A stretch of 64,000 nt of DNA from an uncultured Paracoccaceae bacterium (GCA_947487205.1 CANKVU010000017.1:55895-119894); one strand, 5' to 3'. Shown: positions 8,565-19,250, counted from the stretch's first letter. Numbers and translations are program-made. The notes: generated by a model not told the origin, from the sequence alone.

Positions 8565-10346
8565 ATGAGCGATACACGCGCGAACCGTCGCTTCCGGTCC
8601 CAGGAATGGTTCGATAACCCGAACAATCCGGGGATGACGGCGCTCTACCTCGAAAGATACCAGAACCAGACGTTCACGTGCGAGGAATTGCAAAGCGACC
8701 GGCCCGTCATCGGCATTGCCAATTCCGGCTCCGATCTCGCGCCGTGCAACAAGATCCACGTCTTCCTGATGGACCGGATCAAGGCCGGGATCCGCGACGG
8801 CGGCGGCATTCCCATGGAATTCCCCGTCCACCCGATCCAGGAGACGGGCAAGCGCCCCACCGCGGCGCTCGACCGGAACCTGACCTATCTGGGGTTGGTG
8901 GAGGTTCTGCACGGCTATCCGATCGACGGGGTGGTGCTGACCACGGGCTGTGACAAGACCACGCCGGCCATGCTGATGGGGGCGGCGACCACCGACCTGC
9001 CGGCCATCGCCTTGAATGGCGGGCCGATGACCGACGGCTGGTGGAAGGGCAAGCGCGCCGGATCCGGTACCGTGATCTGGGAAAGCCGGCGACTGCTGGC
9101 CGAAGGCAAGATCGATTACGACGAGTTCATGGAGCGGGCCTGCCACTCGGCCCCGTCGCTCGGCCATTGCAACACGATGGGTACCGCCTCGACGATGAAC
9201 GCATTGGCCGAGGCGCTGGGCATGACGCTGACCGGCGCCTCGGCGATTCCAGCCCCCTTCCGGGAGCGGATGGCCATGGCCTACGAGACGGGCCGCCGCA
9301 TCGTCGGCATGGTGCTGGAGGATCTGCGCCCCTCGTCCATCATGACACGGCAGGCCTTCGAGAACGCCATCGTCGTGAACTCTGCCATCGGGGGGTCTAC
9401 CAACGCTCCGCCGCACCTCGCGGCCGTGGCCCGGCACGTGGGCGTGGAGCTCGACATCCATGAATGGGAGACGATCGGTCACGACGTGCCCTTGATGGTC
9501 AACATGCAACCTGCCGGGGAATACCTCGGAGAAAGCTTCTTTCGCGCCGGTGGCGTCCCGGCCGTGATGGGCGAGTTGCGCAAGGCCGGCCGGCTGCACG
9601 ACGCGCCGATGACCGCCACGGGCCGAACCATGGGCGATAACCTGGACGGCTGGGAAAGCCGCGACACCGATGTGGTGACGACCTATGACGCGCCGCTGCG
9701 AAAGAACGCGGGCTTCAAGGTGATCTCCGGCAACCTGTTCGATTCCGCGCTGATGAAGTCCTCGGTCATCTCCGAGGGATTCCGGCAGCGATACCTGTCC
9801 GAGCCGGGGCGCGAGGGGATCTACGAGGCGCGGGCCGTCGTGTTCGAGGGGCCGGAGGATTATCACGACCGAATCAACGACCCCGGTCTGGAGATCGACG
9901 ACCGCACGATCCTGTTCATCCGCGGCGTGGGCTGCGTCGGATATCCCGGTTCGGCCGAGGTAGTGAACATGCTTCCCCCCGACGCCGTGGTGAAGGAGGG
10001 GATTTCCCATCTGCCGACGGTCGGCGACGGCCGGCAATCCGGCACGTCCGAAAGCCCGTCGATCCTGAACGCGTCCCCCGAGGCCGCGGTCGGTGGCGGC
10101 CTCGCCTTCCTTAAAACCGGGGACCGGGTGCGACTGGATCTCAACGCGTCCCGCATGGACGCGCTGGTCGACGAGGCCGAATGGCAGGCCCGAAAGGACG
10201 CCTGGACCCCGCCCGACCTGATCAACGAAACCCCATGGCAGGAGATCTACCGCACCCATGTCGGCCAGCTCGGGCGAGGCGGCTGCCTGGAACTGGCGAC
10301 GGCCTATCACAAGACCTCCGCCACGCTGCCGCGCGACAACCACTGA
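8565..10346 (+). CDS. IlvD/Edd-family sugar-acid dehydratase, D-xylonate dehydratase-like
   Basis: A 593-aa Fe-S dehydratase that removes water from aldonic acids to give 2-keto-3-deoxy acids. The sequence closely resembles Caulobacter-type xylonate dehydratase as I recall it: 'RRFRSQEWFDN', 'PMEFPVHPIQETGKRPTAALD', 'LTTGCDKTTPA', 'GHCNTMGTASTMNA'. Candidate cluster cysteines are Cys61, Cys129 and Cys202. It differs clearly from the branched-chain enzyme IlvD. It probably shares a transcript with dppF, an odd partner. Xylonate, arabonate, galactonate or gluconate are all possible substrates. It could supply the dehydration step absent from the dgoKA operon at 43686-47042. Confidence 0.88.
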   Translation: MSDTRANRRFRSQEWFDNPNNPGMTALYLERYQNQTFTCEELQSDRPVIGIANSGSDLAPCNKIHVFLMDRIKAGIRDGGGIPMEFPVHPIQETGKRPTAALDRNLTYLGLVEVLHGYPIDGVVLTTGCDKTTPAMLMGAATTDLPAIALNGGPMTDGWWKGKRAGSGTVIWESRRLLAEGKIDYDEFMERACHSAPSLGHCNTMGTASTMNALAEALGMTLTGASAIPAPFRERMAMAYETGRRIVGMVLEDLRPSSIMTRQAFENAIVVNSAIGGSTNAPPHLAAVARHVGVELDIHEWETIGHDVPLMVNMQPAGEYLGESFFRAGGVPAVMGELRKAGRLHDAPMTATGRTMGDNLDGWESRDTDVVTTYDAPLRKNAGFKVISGNLFDSALMKSSVISEGFRQRYLSEPGREGIYEARAVVFEGPEDYHDRINDPGLEIDDRTILFIRGVGCVGYPGSAEVVNMLPPDAVVKEGISHLPTVGDGRQSGTSESPSILNASPEAAVGGGLAFLKTGDRVRLDLNASRMDALVDEAEWQARKDAWTPPDLINETPWQEIYRTHVGQLGRGGCLELATAYHKTSATLPRDNH

Positions 10347-11056
10347 CCGGAGCCGGGCCGGGTACCGGCCCCCGTTCCCTCTTCGCCGGTGGTGGCGATC
10401 CAGTTCCTGATCCGCGCGCCATACGCCCCCAAAACAGGTTTCCGTGGGGCCGCACGCGGCCAAAACCCTAGCATGGCGGTTTTACCTTGCGGATCTACCG
10501 AAACCGGCAGTGCAGCCGAGACCGGGAAGATCAGTGAGCCTTCCGATCGAAGGCTCGACCAATGAAGGGACCGGCCAATTCCGGTTCATATGCATCAGTC
10601 GGCTCGCCGCGACGACGGGCGCGTGCGCAGGCGGCAGGCCGAAAAGCGCCGTGATCGTCAGGCAGGCACGGATGGTGTAGCCGGGACAATCCGACGTTGC
10701 CTTTTTTGCGCGAGGCCCCGGTGTGTCAGGCCATGCCGGGGTCGAGCTGGATCGTCAGCGATCCGAGGGCACAATGGCGTGTAGCAGAACGAGTAGTTCG
10801 GCGACGGAAGGAGGTGGTGTCAGGCCTCGACACGCCGCCCACCATGTCGACGGACTCGTCATGCAGATCCCGGTGGGCCTTGGACAACGCCATCACGACC
10901 GCACGGGATCCGGCGTTCCAGTCATCCCGGTGCGCCCATGGGTCTGCCATTCGCCCCCACCTGAGCCAGCCGAGACGCCCGGCGCACAAACGTGTTCCTT
11001 GCAGACCAGCTCGAGTGTGCCGTCACCACGACTGCTAGAAACGCCTGGGGAAAGTA
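10347..11056. other. Gene-poor stretch next to tRNA-Arg
   Basis: About 710 bp without a convincing gene. The track ORFs here have no recognisable motifs, and 10723-11151 reads straight through the tRNA. A minus-strand frame (about 10950 down to 10726, 'MADPWAHRDDWNAGSRAVVM...') has somewhat gene-like composition, but I cannot assign it. The stretch abuts the 3' end of the tRNA, where integrating elements normally insert, so it could be the scar of a lost element. No duplicated tRNA 3' end was noticed. Confidence 0.5.
10355..10371 (+). terminator. Perfect GC hairpin after the dehydratase gene
   Basis: GGGCCGG-GTA-CCGGCCC is a perfect 7-bp inverted repeat beginning nine bases after the dehydratase stop. 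No T-tract follows (ccgttccctc), so it is only a candidate terminator or 3'-end stabiliser. Confidence 0.4.
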
Positions 11057-11133
11057 TGGCGGTCGCACTAGGATTCGAACCTAGGGCCTTCGCCTTCGGA
11101 GGGCGACGCTCTATCCAGCTGAGCTATGCGACC
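11057..11133 (-). tRNA. tRNA-Arg (anticodon CCG)
   Basis: Read on the minus strand: acceptor GGTCGCA pairs with TGCGACC, D-arm GCTC..GAGC, anticodon stem TCGCC/GGCGA with loop CTCCGAA (anticodon CCG), and T-arm with GGTTCGAATCC. The discriminator is G, followed by an encoded CCA at 11059-11057. It decodes CGG, a common codon in this high-GC genome. It lies downstream of sufS on the same strand. Confidence 0.96.
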
Positions 11134-11186
11134 TTACGGCGCCTTCCCTAGCGGGGTTTGGCACCGACGACAACCGCGAAACCGCC

Positions 11187-12407
11187 TCAGGCGAAGAGGT
11201 CGTGGCAGAGTTCCAGCGCATCGACGAGCACGTCGACCTCGGCGCGGGTGTTGTAGAGCCCAAACGAGGCGCGGCAGGTCGCGGTCAGGCCGAGATGATC
11301 CATCAAGGGACCGGCGCAATGGTGCCCCGCCCGGACCGCCACGCCCTTCTTGTCAAGCACGGTGGAGATGTCGTGGGCATGGGCCGCCCCTTCGAGCGTG
11401 AACGAAAAGATCGCCCCCTTGCCCGGGGCATCGCCCTGCATGGTCAGCCAGTTGAGGCCAAAGAGGCGCTCGCGCGCATAGTCACGCAGGTCCGCCTCGT
11501 GCGCGGAAATCGCCTCCATCCCCAAGCCGGTCATGTAGTCGAGCGCCGCCCCGAGGCCGATCTGGGCGACGATCCCGGGCGTTCCGGCCTCGAATTTCAT
11601 CGGCGCCTCGGCGTACTCGACGCGGTCGCGATGCACTTCGCGAATCATGTCGCCGCCGCCCATGAAGGGGCGCATCTCGGCCAGTCGCTGGGGGTGGACA
11701 TAGATCGCACCGGACCCGGAAGGGCCGTAAAGCTTGTGTCCCGTGATGGCATAGAAATCGCAACCGATCGCGTCCACGTCGATGGGCAGGTGCACGGCGG
11801 CCTGGCTTCCGTCGACCAAGGTGGCCACGCCCCGCTCGCGCGCGGCCGCGCAGATCGCGGCCACGTCGACCACCGTCCCCAGCACGTTCGACATGTGGGT
11901 GATTGCCACCAGCTTTGTGCGTGGCCCTATGGCGTCGATCACCTTCTGCGGATCGAGGCTGCCATCCGCCTCGGGTTCGACCCATCGCAGGGCCACGCCC
12001 TGACGTTCGCGCAGGAAGTGCCACGGGACGATGTTGGCATGGTGTTCCATTACCGAAAGGACGATCTCGTCGCCGGCCTCCATCTTTGGCATGGCCCAGC
12101 CATAGGCCACCATGTTGATCCCCTCGGTGGTGCCGGTGTTCATGATCACCGATTCGGCATCCGTCGCGCCGAGGAACGCCGCGATCCGGCCCCGGACCGC
12201 CTCGTACTTCTCCGTCGAGAGGGTCGACAGCGTGTGCAGCCCCCGGTGCACGTTCGAATATTCCTCGGCATAGGCGCGCCGGATCGTCTCCAGCACCGCC
12301 TGCGGCTTCTGCGCCGAGGCGCCATTGTCGAGGTAGACCAGCGGCTTGCCGTTCACCTCGCGCGACAGGATGGGGAAGTCCTGCCGGACCTGTTCCACGT
12401 CGTACAT
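11187..12407 (-). CDS. sufS: SufS cysteine desulfurase
   Basis: A PLP-dependent, group-II cysteine desulfurase of 406 aa that mobilises sulfur from cysteine for Fe-S assembly. The Schiff-base lysine is K225 in 'AITGHKLYGPSG'. The catalytic cysteine is C364 in 'AGHHCAGPLM', the SufS-type loop that usually needs a SufE/SufU partner; no such partner gene is visible here. It is the last gene of the SUF operon, nine bases after the Yip1 gene. The operon also carries an IscS-like desulfurase near its start, so two desulfurases are co-expressed. Confidence 0.95.
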   Translation of the reverse strand: MYDVEQVRQDFPILSREVNGKPLVYLDNGASAQKPQAVLETIRRAYAEEYSNVHRGLHTLSTLSTEKYEAVRGRIAAFLGATDAESVIMNTGTTEGINMVAYGWAMPKMEAGDEIVLSVMEHHANIVPWHFLRERQGVALRWVEPEADGSLDPQKVIDAIGPRTKLVAITHMSNVLGTVVDVAAICAAARERGVATLVDGSQAAVHLPIDVDAIGCDFYAITGHKLYGPSGSGAIYVHPQRLAEMRPFMGGGDMIREVHRDRVEYAEAPMKFEAGTPGIVAQIGLGAALDYMTGLGMEAISAHEADLRDYARERLFGLNWLTMQGDAPGKGAIFSFTLEGAAHAHDISTVLDKKGVAVRAGHHCAGPLMDHLGLTATCRASFGLYNTRAEVDVLVDALELCHDLFA

Positions 12408-12416
12408 GACGCCTCC

Positions 12417-13010
12417 TTACCGCGGGACGGTGACGCCCGCGAGGGTGAGAAGGAAAGAGAGACCAAGCGCCACACCCATCAGGATGAAGAGGATCATGGC
12501 GAAGACCCGGCCCTTGGAGTCGAAGCCGTGCAGCTCGGTCACGAAGGCCGTGAGGAGGTAGAGGAACACTGCCACCCCCGCGAGCACGATCAGCGCCGCA
12601 CCGACGGGAAACACGAGGAGGACGGCACTCTGGACGATCTGGAGGCAGACCATGACGAATTGCAGCCATGCCACCGCCAGCACGGCGCCGTCGAGATCGC
12701 CCGTCCCGCCCATCATCCGCCCGACGCGGTCGATCAGCAGCACCGACAGGGCGAGGATCGCGAACTGAATGCCGACGAAGGCCAGGGGGCTCAGAAAGGC
12801 CTGCCCCGCCGGCCCGCCGAGCGCGGCGGCGAGGACCATGTTCACGATCTCGGCCAGGATCACCGACACGATGACCACCGCCGCTAGCGCCTGCCACAGC
12901 ACGTCGCGCGGCAGGCTGAGCGCCCGCAATTCCGCGAAGACCGGGCGCGGTTCCCGCACCGTCCGGACGGCCAGTCGGACCAGTCCCCCGAGGGATGTCA
13001 GTTCACTCAT
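12417..13010 (-). CDS. Yip1-family inner-membrane protein
   Basis: A 197-aa hydrophobic protein with about five membrane segments ('LWQALAAVVIVSVILAEIVN', 'VGIQFAILALSVLLIDRVG', 'LFILMGVALGLSFLLTLAGV'). The layout matches the bacterial Yip1-like family, whose function is unknown. The ATG at 13010 overlaps the stop of the preceding, similarly hydrophobic gene (ATGA). It lies between sufD and sufS. A similar pair occurs in SUF operons of related bacteria as far as I recall, but no role in cluster assembly is established. Confidence 0.75.
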   Translation of the reverse strand: MSELTSLGGLVRLAVRTVREPRPVFAELRALSLPRDVLWQALAAVVIVSVILAEIVNMVLAAALGGPAGQAFLSPLAFVGIQFAILALSVLLIDRVGRMMGGTGDLDGAVLAVAWLQFVMVCLQIVQSAVLLVFPVGAALIVLAGVAVFLYLLTAFVTELHGFDSKGRVFAMILFILMGVALGLSFLLTLAGVTVPR

Positions 13011-13489
13011 CCGCGCTCCACGTGTCGAAGTCCGCCGGCCCAGATCAGGACGAAGGCAAGAAGAGCCGCGATGCCCACGAAGTCGAGCACCGGCCCCGGG
13101 CCCATGAACCCCGCCACGAGCCCCCAGACCAGCCAGAGCGGCGCGGCAGCGAGCAGCGCCCAGAAGAGGGCCATTCGCGCCTCGGTGTACGTGGCGCGGC
13201 CGCCGAGCCGGCGCGCCACCCAATGGCTGATCCCGGCAAAGCCGTAAAGGACGAGCGGCGCGATCAAGATCCACCCCATCAGCGCGCCGGCCAGCAGCAT
13301 GTCGAGATCCTGTCCGGTCAGGAAACTTTCGCGGGAGAGCCGCGGCCATTGCGCCACGAAGATCAAGAAACAGGCCAGCATGCAGGTCGCGAGCGCCCGC
13401 GCCTCGGCCCGATCGGCCGCGCCCAGCCGGCGGCGCAGGATCGCGCCCGGCCGCCGGTAGCTCGCCGCGATGTCCCCCGCCAGCGCCAC
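13007..13489 (-). CDS. Second Yip1-like membrane protein, GTG start
   Basis: A 160-aa membrane protein with four hydrophobic stretches ('ATCMLACFLIFVAQWP', 'MLLAGALMGWILIAPLVLYG', 'MALFWALLAAAPLWLVWGLV', 'DFVGIAALLAFVLIWAGG'). The track starts it inside sufD. The likely real start is GTG 13489, one base after the sufD stop, giving VALAGDIAASYRRPG. It probably works with the downstream Yip1 protein, with which it overlaps by four bases. Family function is unknown. Confidence 0.7.
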   Translation of the reverse strand: MALAGDIAASYRRPGAILRRRLGAADRAEARALATCMLACFLIFVAQWPRLSRESFLTGQDLDMLLAGALMGWILIAPLVLYGFAGISHWVARRLGGRATYTEARMALFWALLAAAPLWLVWGLVAGFMGPGPVLDFVGIAALLAFVLIWAGGLRHVERG

Positions 13490-13490
13490 G

Positions 13491-14789
13491 TCAGTCCGCG
13501 TGCCGGTCGAGCCAGTTCTCCAGTCGCTGGCGCAATGCCTCGGCGATCTGCTCGTCCTCGATCTCGGCCAGCGTTTCGGCGAGGAAGGCCAGCACCAGAA
13601 GGTCGGTGGCCCGCCGCTCGGGCACCCCTCGGGCGCGCAGGTAGAACAGCATGTCGTCGTCGATCGCCCCCGTGGTGGAGCCGTGCGAGCAGGCCACGTC
13701 GTCGGCATAGATCTCCAGCTCGGGCTTGGCGAGGAACTGGCTGTCGCCATCGAGAAGGAGCGCCTGGCTGATCTGGTAGCCGTCGGTCTTCTGCGCGCCG
13801 GGCCTGACGAGGATCTTGCCCTGAAAGACCCCGAGCGCGCCGTTCTTGAGAACCTTCTTGAAAACCTGGCGGCTTTCGCAATTGACCGCGTCGTGCGTCA
13901 CGAAGACGGTATCATCGTGGTGCATGGGCGCGATGCGGCCGTCGCCGATGGCCGCACCGGCCACGTGGGCCACGGCGTCGTCGCCCTGGAACTCCACCAC
14001 GTGCTCGTTGCGCGTCAGCGCGCCGTTGAGGCTGAGCGTGAACGACTTGAAGACCGACCGCGCGCCGAGCCGGGCAAAAGTATGGGTGTTGGCGCGCCGC
14101 TCGCGGTTGCGCCCTTGGGAGCGAACGTGGTGCAGCGTGCCGCCCCCGGCGATGTCGGCCTCCATCACGGTGTTGAACCGCGCGCCGACGGCGCCGGTTT
14201 CCAGAACCGTGACCGAGGCGCTGTCATCGACCTTGACCACGTGATGCAGGATCGGGTCGCTGGCGGCGTCCTCGTGGAGGTAGGCTATGTTGATCGGCCT
14301 CGCCGCCCGCCCCGTGGCGTGGATCAGGATCCCATCCGTGGCGAAGGCGGTGTTGAGGGCGGCAAAGGGCCGCGTGACCGGGTCCTGCCCGCGAGCCTCC
14401 AGCTGGCCATAGACCTCGCGTGCCCAGTGGATGTCGGCGTCCTGCACCGCGCCCAGTCGCGAGATCTCGACCCCCTCGAGCGCCAGTTCGTCGGAGGCGT
14501 CGGCGTCGAAGACCCCGTCACGGAACACCACGGTCAGAGCCGGAAGGTCCTCATAGAGCGGCGGCTCGTCGCTTTCGTCCATCGGCTCCGCGCGCGGCGG
14601 CTCGACCGCGTTCAGGTCGGCCGGTCGGGTGAAGCGCCAGTATTCGTCACGCGGGGCCGGCAGGCCGGTCGCGTTCAACCGCGAGAGCGCATCGGCGCGC
14701 GCCGCCCGGGTCCATCCGCCCTCCGCCGGCAGGCTCAGCGCCGAAACCCGCGCATGGGTCGCGTCCTGTTTCTGCTCCGGCAGCGCCAT
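13491..14789 (-). CDS. sufD: Fe-S cluster assembly scaffold protein SufD
   Basis: SufD (about 432 aa) partners with SufB and the ATPase SufC in the SufBC2D scaffold. The C-terminal beta-helix core contains 'EIYADDVACSHGSTTGAIDDDMLFYLRARG', which includes the conserved SufD histidine, in the region that pairs with SufB. The ATG at 14789 overlaps the last base of the sufC stop; the track begins one codon earlier at a GTG. It is coupled to sufC upstream and to the GTG-start Yip1 gene downstream. Confidence 0.94.
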   Translation of the reverse strand: MALPEQKQDATHARVSALSLPAEGGWTRAARADALSRLNATGLPAPRDEYWRFTRPADLNAVEPPRAEPMDESDEPPLYEDLPALTVVFRDGVFDADASDELALEGVEISRLGAVQDADIHWAREVYGQLEARGQDPVTRPFAALNTAFATDGILIHATGRAARPINIAYLHEDAASDPILHHVVKVDDSASVTVLETGAVGARFNTVMEADIAGGGTLHHVRSQGRNRERRANTHTFARLGARSVFKSFTLSLNGALTRNEHVVEFQGDDAVAHVAGAAIGDGRIAPMHHDDTVFVTHDAVNCESRQVFKKVLKNGALGVFQGKILVRPGAQKTDGYQISQALLLDGDSQFLAKPELEIYADDVACSHGSTTGAIDDDMLFYLRARGVPERRATDLLVLAFLAETLAEIEDEQIAEALRQRLENWLDRHAD

Positions 14790-15544
14790 CACGCGTTCTC
14801 CTTCAGGATGTCGGTGTAGCCGTTCTTCTCGACCTCGAGGGCCAGGTCCGGTCCGCCGGTCTTCACGATGCGGCCGTCGGACATGATATGCACTACGTCG
14901 GGCTGGATGTGGTCGAGAAGCCGCTGGTAATGGGTGATGACGAGGAAGCCGCGATCCGGCGCACGCAGGGCGTTCACGCCATTGGCCACCAGCTTCATCG
15001 CATCCACGTCGAGGCCGCTGTCGGTCTCGTCCATGATGCAGAGCTTTGGTGCCAGCATCGCCATCTGCAGGATTTCGTTGCGCTTCTTCTCCCCGCCCGA
15101 GAAGCCGACATTGACGGGCCGCTTCAGCATGTCCGCGTCGATCTGCATCTCCTTGGCCTTGGCGCGAACCTCCTTGAGGAAGTCGGCCGAGGACATCTCG
15201 GCCTCCCCGCGGGCCTTGCGCTGGGCGTTCACTGCCGTCCGCATGAAGGTCATGTTGCCGACGCCGGGGATCTCGACAGGATACTGGAAGGCCAGGAACA
15301 TGCCGGCCGCGGCCCGCTCCTCGGGCTCCATTTCGAGGATATCCTGACCCAGAAGCGTCGCCTCGCCCTCTGTCACCTCATAGCCCTCGCGCCCCGACAG
15401 GACATAGGACAGGGTCGACTTGCCCGAGCCGTTCGGCCCCATAATCGCATGGACCTTGCCGGCCTCGACCGTCAGGTCGACTCCTTTCAGGATCTGCTTA
15501 TCCTCTTCCTCCAGCTTCACGTGCAGGTTCTTGATCTCAAGCAT
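14789..15544 (-). CDS. sufC: Fe-S assembly ATPase SufC
   Basis: A soluble ABC-type ATPase of 251 aa that drives conformational change in SufBC2D. It has Walker A 'GPNGSGKST', signature 'FSGGEKKRNEILQ', Walker B 'LCIMDETDSGLD' and the H-loop 'ITHYQRLL'. The D-loop and 'SGGEKKRNEI' are SufC-specific. It lies 112 bp after the YbjQ-like gene, the widest gap in the operon, and overlaps sufD. Confidence 0.97.
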   Translation of the reverse strand: MLEIKNLHVKLEEEDKQILKGVDLTVEAGKVHAIMGPNGSGKSTLSYVLSGREGYEVTEGEATLLGQDILEMEPEERAAAGMFLAFQYPVEIPGVGNMTFMRTAVNAQRKARGEAEMSSADFLKEVRAKAKEMQIDADMLKRPVNVGFSGGEKKRNEILQMAMLAPKLCIMDETDSGLDVDAMKLVANGVNALRAPDRGFLVITHYQRLLDHIQPDVVHIMSDGRIVKTGGPDLALEVEKNGYTDILKENA

Positions 15545-15656
15545 TCGACTTTCCTTTCAGCGCGTTGCCGCGCGTCTTTCCGATCTTGGGCGAAGGAGAG
15601 CCAACCGCCCCCCGCGCCGCGCATCAATCATTTGCCCACACCCCGGCGGGCCCGTG

Positions 15657-16001
15657 TCAGTCGAGGGTCACGGCGGTTCCGGACGCGGACACCATCAGCA
15701 TTCCGCTCTCCTTGCCCACCACCTCGTAATCGAGATCGACGCCGACGACGGCCTGCGCGCCCGCGTCGCGGGCCCGGTCCTCCATCTCGCGCAGCGCCAT
15801 CTCCCGCGCCTCGTTGAGGCTCTTCTCGTAGGCGCCGGACCGCCCACCGATGATGTCCCGGATACCGGCGAACATGTCCCGGAAGACGTTGGCGCCGAGG
15901 ATCGCCTCGCCAACCACGATCCCCTTGTAAGCGGTGATCCGGCGCCCCTCCACCGACTGGGTTGTCGTGACGATCATCTCGGATTTCGACCAGAAGCTCA
16001 T
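15657..16001 (-). CDS. YbjQ/UPF0145 family protein
   Basis: A 114-aa protein of the YbjQ family, formerly 'heavy-metal-binding'. It has the N-terminal strand '[20 protein letters not shown]' and the conserved '[29 protein letters not shown]' block, and ends in '[24 protein letters not shown]'. Relatives form pentamers of unknown function. The start at 16001 overlaps the previous stop (ATGA). Its place between sufB and sufC suggests co-expression, not a proven role in Fe-S assembly. Confidence 0.85.
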   Translation of the reverse strand: MSFWSKSEMIVTTTQSVEGRRITAYKGIVVGEAILGANVFRDMFAGIRDIIGGRSGAYEKSLNEAREMALREMEDRARDAGAQAVVGVDLDYEVVGKESGMLMVSASGTAVTLD

Positions 16002-16201
16002 TTCTTCCTCCTGAACATCAATCGCCCGGCGATCCAGCCCAGGACCGCCGACACCGCCACGACGACGAGCAGCCGGGGCATCGGATCTCCCAGCCACCAT
16101 TCGAGGCTGGCGATCATCCCCAGCGCAACGCCGGCGCCCACCACCAGGCGCACGAAGAAGCGGGCGCGTTCGGGCGCACGGATCGGGTCCAGCTCACCCA
16201 A
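15998..16201 (-). CDS. Small two-helix membrane protein
   Basis: A 67-aa protein with two hydrophobic segments ('[24 protein letters not shown]' and '[20 protein letters not shown]') and a basic C terminus RRKK, which would favour a cytoplasmic tail. There is no family I recognise. It is spaced three bases after the DUF486 gene and overlaps the YbjQ gene (ATGA), so it is clearly part of the SUF transcript. Confidence 0.65.
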   Translation of the reverse strand: MGELDPIRAPERARFFVRLVVGAGVALGMIASLEWWLGDPMPRLLVVVAVSAVLGWIAGRLMFRRKK

Positions 16202-16204
16202 GGC

Positions 16205-16552
16205 TCACCCCCTGAACACCAGCGCCGCCCCGCAGGCGATGAGCGCGAACCCCGCAACAGTGGTCCAGCTTGGTGGCTCGTCGAGGTACCAAGCGGAAAA
16301 GCCGGCGAAGACGATCAGCGTTATCACCTCCTGGATGGTCTTCAACTGGGCGGGCGTATAAACGGCCGCTCCGATCCGGTTGGCCGGCACCGCCAGCCAG
16401 TACTCGAAGAACGCGATCCCCCAGCTGACCATCACGACCAGGACGAGGGGCGCCGCCGGATGTTTCAGATGGCCGTACCACGCAAACGTCATGAAGACGT
16501 TCGACGCGCAAAGCATCACCACCGGAAGCGCGGCCTGTATCGCGGGCGTCAT
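16205..16552 (-). CDS. DMT-superfamily protein, DUF486
   Basis: A 115-aa, four-helix membrane protein of the DUF486 family, resembling small multidrug-type DMT subunits: 'MLCASNVFMTFAWYGHLK', 'SWGIAFFEYWLAVPANRIG', 'TIQEVITLIVFAGFSAWYL'. Function is unknown. It starts seven bases after sufB and begins the three-gene insertion (DUF486, small membrane protein, YbjQ) that separates sufB from sufC. Confidence 0.82.
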   Translation of the reverse strand: MTPAIQAALPVVMLCASNVFMTFAWYGHLKHPAAPLVLVVMVSWGIAFFEYWLAVPANRIGAAVYTPAQLKTIQEVITLIVFAGFSAWYLDEPPSWTTVAGFALIACGAALVFRG

Positions 16553-16559
16553 TGGTCAC

Positions 16560-18131
<1,572 letters not shown>

Positions 18132-18145
18132 CTGTCGTCTCCTTC

Positions 18146-19195
18146 TCAGGCGGCGCGCGCCCGCTGCTTGTGCCATTGCCGGAGCCAGCATTCCGCGAAG
18201 CGGCTCACGTCCTCGTCCGTTGTCCCGGGCCCCATGGAAATCCGGATCGCCGATCCGGCCGAGACATCGTCCAATCCCATCGCGGCCAGAACGCCCGATC
18301 CGCGGAGCTTGCCGCTGGAACAGGCCGATCCGGCCGAGACCGCGAACCCCGCGAGGTCCATCTGCATCACCTGGGTCTCCCCCTTCCAGCCGGGCGAGAC
18401 GATCAGGCTCGTATTGGGCAGGCGCGGCCCTCCTCTACCTGGGCAGATAAGACCCGAGGCGCCCTTCATCAACGCGTCTTCGAGCGCGTCGCGGCGCCGC
18501 GCCACGGCGTCCCATGTCCCCGCCGCCAGATCCCGCGCCGCCGCTTCGGCCGCGGCGCCGAAGCCCGCGATGGCGGCCACGTTCTCCGTTCCGGCGCGGC
18601 GGCCCATCTCCTGGCCGCCGCCGCGGGACCGCGCCGCGAGGTCCAGGCCCCGCTTCAGCAACAGCGCGCCCACGCCCTTGGGTCCACCGATCTTGTGGGC
18701 GGAGACGAAGGCCATGTCGGCCCCTGACCAGTCAAAGGCAAAGGGCACCTTGCCGAAGGCCTGCGTGGCATCCACCACCGCCAGCCCCGCGGGGAGCGCC
18801 TGGAGGACGCCCGTTTCGGAATTGGCCGCCTGGAGCGCGCTGGCGGCGGGTTCGGATACCGTCACCCGCCCCCCGGAATCGACCGGCAGCACCGGATCGC
18901 ACCAGGCCAGCACCGCCTCGTGCTCCACCGGCGCGCAGACGAGCCCCCGTCCCGCGCAAGCCAAAGCCGCGGCCTCCGTCGCCCCCGACACGAAGACGAC
19001 ATCCGCCGCCCCCGCGCCGGTAGCCTCCGCCACCTGGCCCCGTGCCCGCTCCACCGCTTGCCGCGCCGCGCGGCCTTCGGCATGGATCGAGGACGGGTTG
19101 CCGACCAGGTCGAGCGCCGCCACCATCGCCGCCCGCGCCTCAGCGCGAAGGGGAGCGGTGGCGTTGCGGTCGAAATATGTGCGCGCGTGCTTCAT
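18146..19195 (-). CDS. IscS/NifS-like cysteine desulfurase
   Basis: A group-I, IscS-type cysteine desulfurase of 349 aa, shorter than the roughly 400 aa of IscS. The PLP lysine is K168 in '[11 protein letters not shown]', and the catalytic cysteine is C292 in the flexible loop '[15 protein letters not shown]'. The longer track ORF runs antisense into isc[16 protein letters not shown] at 19195 is the family start. It lies 55 bp after iscR and 14 bp before sufB. Cysteine desulfurase activity is expected; its division of labour with SufS is unknown. Confidence 0.9.
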   Translation of the reverse strand: MKHARTYFDRNATAPLRAEARAAMVAALDLVGNPSSIHAEGRAARQAVERARGQVAEATGAGAADVVFVSGATEAAALACAGRGLVCAPVEHEAVLAWCDPVLPVDSGGRVTVSEPAASALQAANSETGVLQALPAGLAVVDATQAFGKVPFAFDWSGADMAFVSAHKIGGPKGVGALLLKRGLDLAARSRGGGQEMGRRAGTENVAAIAGFGAAAEAAARDLAAGTWDAVARRRDALEDALMKGASGLICPGRGGPRLPNTSLIVSPGWKGETQVMQMDLAGFAVSAGSACSSGKLRGSGVLAAMGLDDVSAGSAIRISMGPGTTDEDVSRFAECWLRQWHKQRARAA

Positions 19196-19250
19196 CCTTT
19201 GGCGAATACCCTCCTGGGGCTCCGGGGGCGAAAGCACCCCGGTACGGCGG

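Noticed and set aside
8349-10463. 704-aa minus-strand ORF
   Set aside because: Shadow of the dehydratase gene; low-complexity His/Gly/Arg composition and no motifs.
10723-11151. 142-aa plus-strand ORF
   Set aside because: Reads through the tRNA-Arg complement; the 'LGFEPRAFAFGGRRSIQLSYATLR' segment is the usual mistranslated tRNA signature.
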